Positions 23,171-31,320 of a stretch of DNA of 64,000 nt are shown piece by piece. Source of the stretch: Acidilobaceae archaeon (lineage in GTDB: Archaea > Thermoproteota > Thermoprotei_A > Sulfolobales > Acidilobaceae); NCBI GenBank assembly GCA_027014125.1, contig JALWEI010000026.1, positions 47,479 to 111,478 on the forward strand, read 5' to 3'. The notes under the pieces are model-generated. The model searched no databases, was not told the origin of the DNA, and saw nothing but the letters and a program-made list of their open reading frames with translations. The stretch's first letter is position 1, and every line of letters starts with the position of its first letter. Both the position numbers and the translations under genes were made by a program.

Positions 23171-24425
23171 CGCCACGGTTACCACCGTAGGCATCCGTAT
23201 CCAGGAGACCGTGGCCGCTTAGGTTGAACACGATCACCGAGCCCGGCTTGGCCCGGGATGCGATCCTGGCCACCGCAGCTATAGCGTGAGCGGACTCCGG
23301 AGCGGGGATCACGCCCTCGCTCGTCGAGAATAGCCTAGCCGCCTCTAGGACCTCGTCCTGGCTGAACGCCATCGCCTCAATTATCCCATGCCTCCTGAGG
23401 AGGCTTAGGCTGGGGGCCGCTGCGTGGTATCTCAGCCCAGCCGCGTGGAGCGGGGGAGGCGTGTAGTCCCTCCCGAGGGTGTACATCTTAGCCAAGGGGA
23501 GGGTTAGGCTTGGCTCGAACCCGTCGTACCTATACTCGCCCCGGGTCAGCTTGGGGGCTGCGCTCGACTCCGCGGCTATGAACCTGGTATCCTGGAACCC
23601 CTCGCCCCGTAGCTTGTACCCGATGGCTGGGTACATGAAGCCCGCCAGGTTGCTGCCGCCCCCGACGCATGCTACCATGTAGTCTGGCTCCTCGGGCAGC
23701 TGGGTTAGGAGCTCCTGGCCTATCACTGTCTGATGGATTAGCACAGCCTCCAGGGCGGAGCCTGGCAGGTACCTCCTAGTGCCAGACTCTAGGGTGTACT
23801 CCACCGCCTCGGCGATGGCCAGCCCCAGGCTGCCAGGGTGGTCCTCCCTATAGCTCCTCCTGCCCGCCACTGTTACCCTGCTTGGGCTGGGGTGCACGGT
23901 GGCGCCGAGGAATTCCATCAGCCTCCTCCTAGCAGCCTTCGACTTGTAGCTGCTCCTGGTCATGAACACGGTTGTGCGGAGGCCTAGTCTGGAGGCTGCC
24001 ATGGAGACGGCTAGGCCCCACTGCCCTGCCCCGGTCTCCGTTACAACCTCCCTCGCCCCGTCTAGCCTGGCATAGTAGGCCTGGGCTATGGCAGTGTTGA
24101 TCTTGTGACTACCGCCCGGCAGGGATGCCTCCATCTTATAGTATATCCTCGCCTTTGCGCCGAGCCTCTCCTCCAGGCCCCGGGCCCTCACCAGGGGGGT
24201 CGGCCTCCCTATGCCTCTGTATGCCTCCCTGACCTCTCCAGGTATGGCTATGTACCTTGCCAGCGTGTTGTCCTCCTCGATGAGCCTGGATGGCAGGATC
24301 CTGGTTAGCAGGGCTATCCTAGACTCTAGGCCCTCCGGGTCGATCATGGGGGGTAGAGGGCTAGGCAGGTCGGCCGCTATATTGTACCACCTGGATGGCA
24401 CGTCCACTCCTCTAGCCACCCCCAT
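23163..24425 (-). CDS. trpB: Tryptophan synthase beta chain, TrpB2 type
   Basis: 420 residues, longer than TrpB1. The N-terminus YNIAADLPSPLPPMIDPE and the long RPTPLVRARGLEERLGAKAR-type region mark the TrpB2 subgroup. PLP Lys is in PGGSHKINTA, the catalytic Glu in VTETGAGQWG and the phosphate loop in VACVGGGSNLAGFM. TrpB2 proteins encoded inside trp operons of Crenarchaeota (TrpB2i) are reported to work with TrpA, while stand-alone ones act as serine deaminases. This copy overlaps trpA by 14 bp, which supports the first role. Confidence 0.92.
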   Translation of the reverse strand: MGVARGVDVPSRWYNIAADLPSPLPPMIDPEGLESRIALLTRILPSRLIEEDNTLARYIAIPGEVREAYRGIGRPTPLVRARGLEERLGAKARIYYKMEASLPGGSHKINTAIAQAYYARLDGAREVVTETGAGQWGLAVSMAASRLGLRTTVFMTRSSYKSKAARRRLMEFLGATVHPSPSRVTVAGRRSYREDHPGSLGLAIAEAVEYTLESGTRRYLPGSALEAVLIHQTVIGQELLTQLPEEPDYMVACVGGGSNLAGFMYPAIGYKLRGEGFQDTRFIAAESSAAPKLTRGEYRYDGFEPSLTLPLAKMYTLGRDYTPPPLHAAGLRYHAAAPSLSLLRRHGIIEAMAFSQDEVLEAARLFSTSEGVIPAPESAHAIAAVARIASRAKPGSVIVFNLSGHGLLDTDAYGGNRGDA

Positions 24426-25152
24426 GGACTGTCTCGTAGATCCTGCATGCCTCCCTCGCCGCGGCCTCGGGGCCCCTATCCATCGCGATCCTTGCTATGT
24501 GCGACCCGATCACAACGCCAGAGGCTCCGGCCCCGAGGATCCTCCTGGCCTGGCTCCCGCTGGATATTGAGAAGCCCGCTAGTAGGTATGTATCGCCGAG
24601 GAGGCTCCTGGCTAGCCTTATGTTCTCCAGCATCCTTGCCGGTAGCTTCACCCCTGTAGCCGGCTGGAGGCCCAGGTAGACTAGTAGTGGCTCTAGCTCC
24701 CTGTACCTCGCGAGCAGGTGGTGGGGGAACTTGGGTGAAGCGAATAGGCTTGGCTCCAGCCCCACGCTCCTAGACGTCTCTACGTATCGCTCTATCATGT
24801 CGGGGTACTCGAAGGGTAGGTCTGGCAGGAGCACGCTCCTGGCTCCTACGCGTGAAGCCTCTCCGAGAAGCCTCTCCAGCGGGTGCTCTTGCATGTAGGC
24901 CATTACTATGAATGGCCTGCCCGGCTTCACCTCTGCCACCAGCTCCAGGGCCCTCCACGGCCCTGTATGCCTAGATGCTTCCATGTGGGTCCTCCGTATG
25001 GTGGGCCCATCGTATACTGGGCTCCTGGACGGGATACCTAGCTCCAGGAAGTCCACGCACGGCTCCAGGCCTCTCAGGAGCTGGGCGAACCCTTGGGGGC
25101 TGGGCCAGGATATTGTTAGGTATACGCTAAAGCCTGGGGAGGCTAGCTCCAT
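24412..25152 (-). CDS. trpA: Tryptophan synthase alpha chain
   Basis: 246 residues from ATG at 25152. Motifs: FLELGIPSRSPVYDGPTIRR (catalytic Glu and Asp), FIVMAYMQEH, LLPDLPFEY, YLGLQPATGVKLP, LAGFSISSGSQARRI and GVVIGSHI. It cleaves indoleglycerol phosphate to indole. It is the first gene of the leftward operon, with its own TATA element about 50 bp upstream. A longer ORF to 25230 extends past the TATA box and is rejected. Family members are about 240-270 residues. Confidence 0.93.
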   Translation of the reverse strand: MELASPGFSVYLTISWPSPQGFAQLLRGLEPCVDFLELGIPSRSPVYDGPTIRRTHMEASRHTGPWRALELVAEVKPGRPFIVMAYMQEHPLERLLGEASRVGARSVLLPDLPFEYPDMIERYVETSRSVGLEPSLFASPKFPHHLLARYRELEPLLVYLGLQPATGVKLPARMLENIRLARSLLGDTYLLAGFSISSGSQARRILGAGASGVVIGSHIARIAMDRGPEAAAREACRIYETVHGGG

Positions 25153-25195
25153 TGGCTCTCCATCAGCCTCACCAAGTGCCCCCGGCCAGGGAGGC

Positions 25196-25240
25196 GTGGG
25201 GGTATTTAAGGGCCACGCAAGTGGGAACACTTATAAACCC
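25196..25240. promoter_or_regulatory. Divergent trp promoters
   Basis: For the leftward operon, the minus strand reads CCCTTAAATACCCC (TATA core about 25201-25208). For the rightward operon, the plus strand reads ACACTTATAAACCC (TATA core about 25230-25236). The two elements are only about 25 bp apart. A factor bound between them (GGCCACGCAAGTGGGAAC) could control both directions together. Confidence 0.55.
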
Positions 25241-25255
25241 CTGTGGGCCCGGGGT

Positions 25256-25377
25256 GGGCGGTGGTGGTGAGACGATGAGCCAATGGGCATAGCCCCCAGC
25301 GGAACCCCCCTCCTACCCCCACACCCACGTGACTCCTACCTGCATCACATGCACCCCCTAGCAGGAGGTGCTCCACA
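25256..25377 (+). other. Long leader of trpDEG with a 5-codon ORF containing Trp
   Basis: From the expected start site near 25256 to the trpD start there are about 120 nt, long for this genome. Positions 25275-25292 read ATG AGC CAA TGG GCA TAG, a peptide MSQWA. A Shine-Dalgarno-like GCAGGAGGTG (25360-25369) precedes the GTG start of trpD. The leader could act in regulation, but a single Trp codon is weak evidence. Confidence 0.3.
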
Positions 25378-26388
25378 GTGATGGTCCTCAAGGAGATACT
25401 AGCGGAGATACTAGAGCAGCCCCTACCCACCCCGAGGGCTAGGAGCATCGCGGAGTACCTACTAACAGGGGCGGATGACGTGGACAGGGCAGCCATCCTA
25501 ATGGCGCTAAGAGCCCGGGGGGAGGCGCCCAGCGAGGTGGCCGGCTTCAGCATGGCGCTCAGAAGCATGGCCACGAGGGTCAACGCGCCGGGGAAGGTGC
25601 TCGACACCGCTGGCACCGGTGGTGATGGGAGCAGCACTATCAACGCATCCACAGCGGCAGCACTAGTAGCCGCCTCCCTTGGGGTGCTCGTAGCTAAGCA
25701 TGGGAACAGGAGCATCTCTGGAAAGTCGGGCAGCGCAGACTTCATGGAGGCGCTGGGCTACAATATAGGCCATGGGCCAGGGACCGCGGAGTGCATGCTC
25801 CGGAGGGTCGGCTTCACATTCCTCTACGCCCCCGCCTACCACAAGATCATGGCAGCCGTGGCACCGGTAAGGAGGAAGCTGGGCGTAAGGACTATCTTCA
25901 ACCTAGCCGGCCCCCTATCAAACCCAGCCCAGCCAACCCACCAGGTTCTAGGAGTAGCCAGCAGGCGCCTCCTACAGGTGATGGCGGAGGCTGGCTCACA
26001 CCTAGGCTACGAGCGCCTACTCGTAGTCCACGGCTACCCGGGTATCGATGAGGTCAGCATCACGGGCCCCACCCTAGTAGCGGAGCCCGGCGGGAGGAGG
26101 TACACTATAGCCCCCGAGGACCTTGGCCTGGAGGAGTGCAGCATAGAGGAGCTGGTGATAACGGGCCCCAGAGAGAGCGTCGCCAGGGCGCTCGAAGCCA
26201 TGAAGGGCGGGGGCAGGGCCTGTGATAGGAGCTTCATAGCAGCCAATGCCGGCTTAGCGGTCTACGCCTACGGCCTAGCGGGGAGCCCCAGAGCAGGGGT
26301 CTCGATGGCCCTGGACGCCATGGAGTCTGGGAGGGCCGCCGAGTACCTTGAGAGGGTTGTGGAGGCGAGCAGGGAGTGCATGGGGTAG
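25378..26388 (+). CDS. trpD: Anthranilate phosphoribosyltransferase
   Basis: 336 residues. Adds phosphoribose to anthranilate. Motifs: DTAGTGGDGSSTINASTAAA (PRPP loop), KHGNRSISGKSGSADFMEAL, FLYAPAYHKIMAAVAPVRRK, LGVRTIFNLAGPLSNPAQPT and VVHGYPGIDEVS. The ORF begins GTG-ATG, so either start gives nearly the same protein, and a good Shine-Dalgarno site sits 9-10 bp upstream. The end overlaps trpE by 13 bp, the first of the rightward trp operon. Confidence 0.95.
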   Translation: MMVLKEILAEILEQPLPTPRARSIAEYLLTGADDVDRAAILMALRARGEAPSEVAGFSMALRSMATRVNAPGKVLDTAGTGGDGSSTINASTAAALVAASLGVLVAKHGNRSISGKSGSADFMEALGYNIGHGPGTAECMLRRVGFTFLYAPAYHKIMAAVAPVRRKLGVRTIFNLAGPLSNPAQPTHQVLGVASRRLLQVMAEAGSHLGYERLLVVHGYPGIDEVSITGPTLVAEPGGRRYTIAPEDLGLEECSIEELVITGPRESVARALEAMKGGGRACDRSFIAANAGLAVYAYGLAGSPRAGVSMALDAMESGRAAEYLERVVEASRECMG

Positions 26389-27662
26389 ACCCGCTGGCGG
26401 AATGGAGGGGTTGCAGGAGGCAGAGCTCCTCCAGCTATCCTAGCCCCCGCAGGCTGGCTAGGGCAGCAGTGTCTCAGGGCCACGATTACGTGGCGCTCTT
26501 GGAGAGTGGAGGAGGCTTCCAGGAGAGGGCCCGGTATAGTATAGTTGGCATAGGCGCGGGGAGGGCGGTGGAGGAGAGGAGCCCAGGCAGGGTCTACAGG
26601 GTACTGGGGGAGCTTGGAGGCCGGTGCGCTAGGCTGCCGTGCAGGGAGATGGCCTTCATAGCCGTATCCTACGAGGCAGTTGCAGGGGCGGAGCCATGGC
26701 TGGAGCCAAAGCTGGGTAGGCACGAGTGGCCGCTCCTGGCAGGGTTCACCCCCGAGACGCTGGTGGTGTATGACCACGCCGCGGGGAGGGTGGTATGGTG
26801 TGGGCCGGAGCCCGTTAGCGTGGAGGGTAGGCTACCCGGCTTCAGGCTTAACGGTATTCTCTACGAGACCGGTAGGAGCGACTTCATGGACTGGGTTGGG
26901 GAGGCTAGAGAGCTTATACAGGCCGGGGAGGCGTTCCAGATCGTCCTGTCAAGGGTCAAGGAGTACAGCTTCCAGGGCGAGCCCCTGGTTGCGTATGAGA
27001 GGCTGGCATCGATAAATCCGAGCCCCTACATGTTCTATCTGAGGATAGATGGCAGGATCGTGGCAGGTGCAAGCCCGGAGCTGCTGGTGAAGCTCGACTC
27101 GGGTGTGCTGGAGACGCACCCTATAGCAGGCACTAGGCCGCGTGGCGATGGCGAGGAGGATATTAGGCTTGAGGAGGAGCTGCTGAGCGATGAGAAGGAG
27201 CTGGCAGAGCACATCATGCTAATCGACCTGGCCAGGAACGACCTGGGCTCCATAGCAGTCCCGGGCACTGTTAGGGTCCCCGTAGTCATGGACGTCGAGA
27301 AGTATAGCCACGTCCAGCACATAGTATCCAGGGTCGAGGCACAGGCCCGGCCAGGCCTAGGCTTCCACGACGCCCTGAAGCACACGCTCCCAGCGGGCAC
27401 AGTGAGCGGGGCGCCGAAGCCTAGGGCCATGGAGATCATAGCAATGCTAGAGGACAAGCCCCGGGGCCCCTACGCTGGCGGCGTCGGCGTTGCAGCGGGC
27501 AAAGCGGGGGAGGCAGCGATAACGATCAGGAGCTTCTGGACCACGGGATCCGGGCTAGAGATAAGGGCGGGCGCCGGGATAGTCTACGATTCCAAGCCGG
27601 AGAGGGAGTATATGGAGACCGAGTACAAGCTCGAGGCCATAAAGAGGGCCCTGGGTGGGTAG
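26376..27662 (+). CDS. trpE: Anthranilate synthase component I
   Basis: 428 residues. Converts chorismate to anthranilate with ammonia from TrpG. The tryptophan feedback motif LLES-x10-S is present (LLESGGGFQERARYS, about 40-54). Catalytic-core motifs are FQIVLSRVKEY, YMFYLRIDGR, GASPELLVK, HPIAGTRPRG, DLARNDLG, HTLPAGTVSGAPKPRAMEII and GPYAGGVG. The N-terminal domain is short compared with bacterial TrpE, as often in archaea. The stop is 2 bp before trpG. Confidence 0.95.
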   Translation: MHGVDPLAEWRGCRRQSSSSYPSPRRLARAAVSQGHDYVALLESGGGFQERARYSIVGIGAGRAVEERSPGRVYRVLGELGGRCARLPCREMAFIAVSYEAVAGAEPWLEPKLGRHEWPLLAGFTPETLVVYDHAAGRVVWCGPEPVSVEGRLPGFRLNGILYETGRSDFMDWVGEARELIQAGEAFQIVLSRVKEYSFQGEPLVAYERLASINPSPYMFYLRIDGRIVAGASPELLVKLDSGVLETHPIAGTRPRGDGEEDIRLEEELLSDEKELAEHIMLIDLARNDLGSIAVPGTVRVPVVMDVEKYSHVQHIVSRVEAQARPGLGFHDALKHTLPAGTVSGAPKPRAMEIIAMLEDKPRGPYAGGVGVAAGKAGEAAITIRSFWTTGSGLEIRAGAGIVYDSKPEREYMETEYKLEAIKRALGG

Positions 27663-27664
27663 CC

Positions 27665-28246
27665 ATGAAGCTGGTACTAGTTATAGATAACTATGATAGC
27701 TTCGTGTACAATATAGTAGACCTGCTAGCCAGGCTGGATGCGAGGAGCGTCGTAGTTAGGAACGATGAGATCACCGTTAGGGGCGTGGAGAGGATTAGCC
27801 CTGACGCGATCATCATATCCCCAGGCCCAGGACACCCGGCCAAGGAGAGGGATACCGGTGTAAGCCCGCACGTAGTCAGGGAGCTGGGCGACAGGATACC
27901 GATCCTAGGCATATGCCTAGGCCACCAGGTCATTGGCCACGTCTACGGGGCGGAGGTGAGGAGGGCCAGAACCATAAGGCACGGGAAGACGTCCCCGATA
28001 AGGCATAACGGCGACGCGATCTACACGGGGATACCCCAGACATTCACAGGCATGAGGTATCACAGCCTCGCCATAGACAATCCCCCACCCGTACTCGAGA
28101 CGACGGCCTGGAGCCTGGACGACGGCGAGATAATGGGGATCAAGCATAAGAGGCACCCGGTAGTGGGGGTCCAGTTCCACCCCGAGAGTATAGGCACCGC
28201 AATGGGCCTTAGGCTGCTAGACAACTTCCTCCGCTTCTACACCTAG
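27665..28246 (+). CDS. trpG: Anthranilate synthase component II (glutamine amidotransferase)
   Basis: 193 residues, a class I glutaminase supplying ammonia to TrpE. Motifs: VIDNYDSFVYNIVDLLAR, IIISPGPGHP, nucleophile Cys in ILGICLGHQVIG, oxyanion region GRKT-like HGKTSPI, and HPVVGVQFHPESIGT with the His-Glu pair. Last gene of the rightward operon. Its end overlaps the convergent 571-residue gene by 4 bp. Confidence 0.95.
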   Translation: MKLVLVIDNYDSFVYNIVDLLARLDARSVVVRNDEITVRGVERISPDAIIISPGPGHPAKERDTGVSPHVVRELGDRIPILGICLGHQVIGHVYGAEVRRARTIRHGKTSPIRHNGDAIYTGIPQTFTGMRYHSLAIDNPPPVLETTAWSLDDGEIMGIKHKRHPVVGVQFHPESIGTAMGLRLLDNFLRFYT

Positions 28247-29958
28247 AGCTCCAACCCCTCCGTATACCTCCTCCCCCTAGCCTGCTGTAATGCGCCGGTT
28301 GAGGCGGCCTCGGTGAGGTCCTCGAGCAACGTTCCTCTATTACCGGTCCTTGTAGCGGTGTTCAGAGCCGTAATCTCGATAAGCGCTGGCCCCGGGAGGC
28401 CTAGGGAGGCCTTCCCATGCTCTGGGTGCTGGGCCTCTATCACATGGTCCCCCGTGACCAGTGCGTAGAGAGTCCCTGTTTTCACGGATAATAGCCTAGC
28501 CAGCTCCACGGCTAGTCTTGCCCCCCTCCTGCTCTTCCTCAGCCTCCTGAAACTGGTTAGCGTGGTCCTCGGGCTTTTGGCTTTGAGCAGGTTGTCTATG
28601 ACGCCTGCTATGTACTCTAGGGTTAGAGCCCTGGCCACGTATGGATCCCTTAGAAGGTACCCGTTGAAGGTTATCGTATGCCTGTCGACCTCCAACTCGG
28701 CCTCCACAGGCTCCAGCGAGTCCATAATCCCGGGGACCTCCTCCTTGATCAGTCTACCCAGTATTGACCCGTCCTCGGGCAATGGCTCCTCGCCGGCGAG
28801 AATCTTCTCGGCCATATCGTCTACCTGCCTCTCCAGGCTATCCGCTATGCTGGCTAGCAGCGATTCTAGGTCCTCAACCACTACATGGTACCCTATGGCG
28901 GCTAACGTCATTGTGTCTAGATCGATGCCCATGTGCTTCCTCGCCAGGGCTGCTATCCTGTATAGCGCTGCCCCTACGCTCTCTAGGCCCATGCAGGGTG
29001 CTCCCTTGGCTTCAAGGCACTTGGCCGCGGCCTCCCTCAGGGAGCTGACGGGCGCGTCCAGGTCTAGCCTTATCCTGAGAGCACGTGGCTCGTCTACATC
29101 TATGATCGTGCCTCCTGGCCTCAGTATAGTGGTGTAGACAAGGCTACTTACCTCATCCCAATCGTTTATCCTGACCCTTTCGCCGTAGACCCTGCTTACG
29201 CCCCTAGCCACGGCTAGGTTGAGGGCATAGACAACCTCCAGCTCGGCCCGCGCCCCGTCTGCTAGGGAGCGGGCCTCGACCTGGATAGTCTCCAGTAGTC
29301 GTAGGTGGGCCCTGTAGATTGCCCTAGCCAGCATGTATCTAACCAGGGCGGCGGCTAGCCAGCGTCTGGCCTCGTCTTCGTCCTTGAATAGGCGTACTAT
29401 CCTAACCGCTATATCCCCCTGGAGGCGTACTATTGATCCCTCCCCGGCGTGCTCCTCCCAGGGGTTGTAGTCGAATCCCATTAGCGCTCTAACCAGCTCC
29501 TCGTTTATGCCGGTCTTGGCTAGGCTTAGCAGGCCGGTTATGAACCAGGGGAGCTCGTGTGCAAACACCATGCCGGTGTCCCTGTCTAGGCCGACTACTA
29601 TGGCGCCGCTGCTCTTTGCGAGTAGACTATGCCTCCTCGAGCCGAGGAGTAATACGGCCCCATCCAGGTCGAGGCTGGGATAGTGTATCTCAACATCCTC
29701 TATCGGTGTATCCCAGTCTATGCTCCACAGGAAGTGGAGTGCCTGGTCGTCGAGCAGGTCGAGGGCAGCGTTGAACGCCCTCCTACTGTATACCAGCACA
29801 TAGTCGCCAGCTCTGCGGACTTCGCACTCCTCACCACTCCTACACCACGTGCTCACCAGGGAGGCCAGCCTCTCCTGGTGGCCCGGCATGAGGCCGGGTA
29901 CGGGCGTGCCGTCCCTGAGGTACCTCTCCACGGCGGAGGCCAGCTCATCAGGCGTCAT
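28243..29958 (-). CDS. Conserved-looking protein of unknown function (571 aa)
   Basis: Not recognised. A soluble alpha/beta protein without signal peptide or membrane segments. Visible features are AVLLLGSRRHSLLAKSSGAI and VGLDRDTGMVFAHELPWFIT in the N-terminal third, a long helical middle (EARRWLAAALVRYMLARAIY), then acidic helices and a basic patch FRRLRKSRRGARLAVELARL near 475-495. No nucleotide-binding loop was seen. The ATG at 29958 has no strong ribosome site; the nearest clear TATA is at 30209-30214, which would put it downstream of the possible 39-residue ORF. Confidence 0.6.
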   Translation of the reverse strand: MTPDELASAVERYLRDGTPVPGLMPGHQERLASLVSTWCRSGEECEVRRAGDYVLVYSRRAFNAALDLLDDQALHFLWSIDWDTPIEDVEIHYPSLDLDGAVLLLGSRRHSLLAKSSGAIVVGLDRDTGMVFAHELPWFITGLLSLAKTGINEELVRALMGFDYNPWEEHAGEGSIVRLQGDIAVRIVRLFKDEDEARRWLAAALVRYMLARAIYRAHLRLLETIQVEARSLADGARAELEVVYALNLAVARGVSRVYGERVRINDWDEVSSLVYTTILRPGGTIIDVDEPRALRIRLDLDAPVSSLREAAAKCLEAKGAPCMGLESVGAALYRIAALARKHMGIDLDTMTLAAIGYHVVVEDLESLLASIADSLERQVDDMAEKILAGEEPLPEDGSILGRLIKEEVPGIMDSLEPVEAELEVDRHTITFNGYLLRDPYVARALTLEYIAGVIDNLLKAKSPRTTLTSFRRLRKSRRGARLAVELARLLSVKTGTLYALVTGDHVIEAQHPEHGKASLGLPGPALIEITALNTATRTGNRGTLLEDLTEAASTGALQQARGRRYTEGLEL

Positions 29959-30031
29959 GACGCATATTCACCTCTAGGAGGAGAAAGATGGGATGTCAAA
30001 GGTAGGCTGCTCCATGGCGTTCCTGTTGCGG

Positions 30032-30151
30032 CTAGTCAGCCATCCTTGTGGCTACAACATAGTCTATATCGAGCCTGGCCTTGAAGCGCTTGGGCTCGAC
30101 GAGAACGGGCTTCTCCCTGACAGCTAGGGCTACGGCCAACCTGGGTTGCAC
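30032..30151 (-). CDS. Possible 39-residue protein
   Basis: A GTG at 30151 opens a 39-codon frame: (M)QPRLAVALAVREKPVLVEPK, then RFKARLDIDYVVATRMAD, ending at 30032. The basic/hydrophobic alternation looks protein-like and a TATA element lies about 60 bp upstream. It lies in a 345-bp gap without any other gene. I do not recognise a family, so it may also be leader sequence of the 571-residue gene. Confidence 0.3.
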   Translation of the reverse strand: MQPRLAVALAVREKPVLVEPKRFKARLDIDYVVATRMAD

Positions 30152-30206
30152 CCCGGCCGACTAGGTGGCGGGTGCACAGCCCGGATAATAAGCCTTTCGC
30201 CCCCAG

Positions 30207-30216
30207 CCTTTATAGG
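30207..30216 (-). promoter_or_regulatory. TATA element of the leftward transcript at 30.2 kb
   Basis: Minus strand GGGCCTATAAAGGCTGGGGG, TATA core about 30209-30214. It is the best promoter-like element before the small ORF and the 571-residue gene. Nothing else was recognised between 30217 and 30303. Confidence 0.45.
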
Positions 30217-30303
30217 CCCACCCTTTAACCTCCCGGTTATGGATGAGCGGTGACGACGCGCCTGAGCCGTTAGCGGCGGTGACGAGGCCCTCGATCTGCG
30301 ACA

Positions 30304-31170
30304 TCACGCCCGCGACGCCAGTATCCTGGAGGCTATGCTCCTAGCCTGCCCGAAGCTCTTCTCAACTATATACAGGTGCTCTCCCCCGTCGACCAGCACG
30401 TGGTCCCCGGCAAGCAGGCTCTCCACACCAGCGATCCCGTAAACCTCGAGGACCTCCTGGCCCTGGGAGTAGTCGAGCAGCATGGCCGGGGGCCGGGAGG
30501 AGTTGAATATCGCCACCTCGGCGATCCTACCCTCCTTTAGCCCCTGCTCCTGGAGGCCCAGCCTCCTCCTGGTCTCCAGGCTCCTCTCATACACGCTTCT
30601 CTCGCCCGCCAGGTTGTAGGCCAGCCTCGCCGCTAGGGCTAGGACGGACTCGTCGCCATACTCTATAGTGCCTCCAGGGCACGTGGGGTCGCTTACTGTA
30701 GTGGCTACCACGAGCCCAGGGGCGTCCCTAGCCTCGGTGCAGGCAGGGTAGGCGGCGCCATAGATGCCTCCGATGGTGTCTGCCAGCCTCTGGGGCAGCC
30801 CCGGGTCTGGGGTCTCTATGATTATGCTTGTGACCCCCGCCATGTGGGCCTCGTATACTGCTGGCAGCGAGACGGCTGCGAGTGCCTCTAGCCCCATGGC
30901 CTCGTAGTAGCGCAGCCTGGCCCTTAGGCTGGGCTTGAGGAGTCGTATGGGGTACGCTGGGGCGTCTATGATTGCCGCGAGGCCTGGCACAACGATCCTT
31001 CCGGGGCCTCCTAGTATGAGGGCGGCGTATGTATAGTCCTCCGGCGCTGGGCCGCTGCCTATCTCAACGATCCTTCCCCCCTTGATGTACACGTAGCCGT
31101 CCCGTACCGCCTCGGAGCCGGTATGGATTAGGGAGGCCCTCACTAGTATATCGAGCACCACCCGGTACAC
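30304..31170 (-). CDS. Amidohydrolase-like protein without the usual metal ligands
   Basis: About 288 residues. The start is uncertain: GTG codons at 31170, 31161 and 31158 are all possible, and the longer ORF to 31251 begins too close to a TATA element. The small beta domain of amidohydrolases is clear (DGYVYIKGGRIVEIGSG…GRIVVPGLAAIIDAPAYPIR and C-terminal LKEGRIAEVAIFNSSRPP). The expected HxH after PG is replaced by IIDAPAYP, and I see no later His ligands. It is probably not a normal hydrolase. The gene is also shorter than the usual 400-450 residues. Confidence 0.6.
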   Translation of the reverse strand: MYRVVLDILVRASLIHTGSEAVRDGYVYIKGGRIVEIGSGPAPEDYTYAALILGGPGRIVVPGLAAIIDAPAYPIRLLKPSLRARLRYYEAMGLEALAAVSLPAVYEAHMAGVTSIIIETPDPGLPQRLADTIGGIYGAAYPACTEARDAPGLVVATTVSDPTCPGGTIEYGDESVLALAARLAYNLAGERSVYERSLETRRRLGLQEQGLKEGRIAEVAIFNSSRPPAMLLDYSQGQEVLEVYGIAGVESLLAGDHVLVDGGEHLYIVEKSFGQARSIASRILASRA

Positions 31171-31256
31171 CCCATTCAAGCCCCCGGCAACCCTGGGGCT
31201 TATAATGTTCCACAGCACTCTATGCCTGTATGGTACTATGCTTACGCACAAATTAG

Positions 31257-31270
31257 AGGGTATATAATGT
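31257..31270. promoter_or_regulatory. TATA-like element between divergent genes
   Basis: GAGGGTATATAATGTAG is AT-rich and nearly symmetric. On the plus strand it would start transcription near 31290, before the GTG at 31321. On the minus strand it argues for a start of the neighbouring gene downstream of 31235. Confidence 0.45.
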
Positions 31271-31320
31271 AGCCGATCCTGTAGTAGTATTAGAACGTCA
31301 CTTATGAGGTGTAATGACTA

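Noticed and set aside
30217..30303. Possible RNA gene before the amidohydrolase-like gene
   Set aside because: No tRNA-like arms or T-loop pattern were found; only scattered GC-rich sequence.
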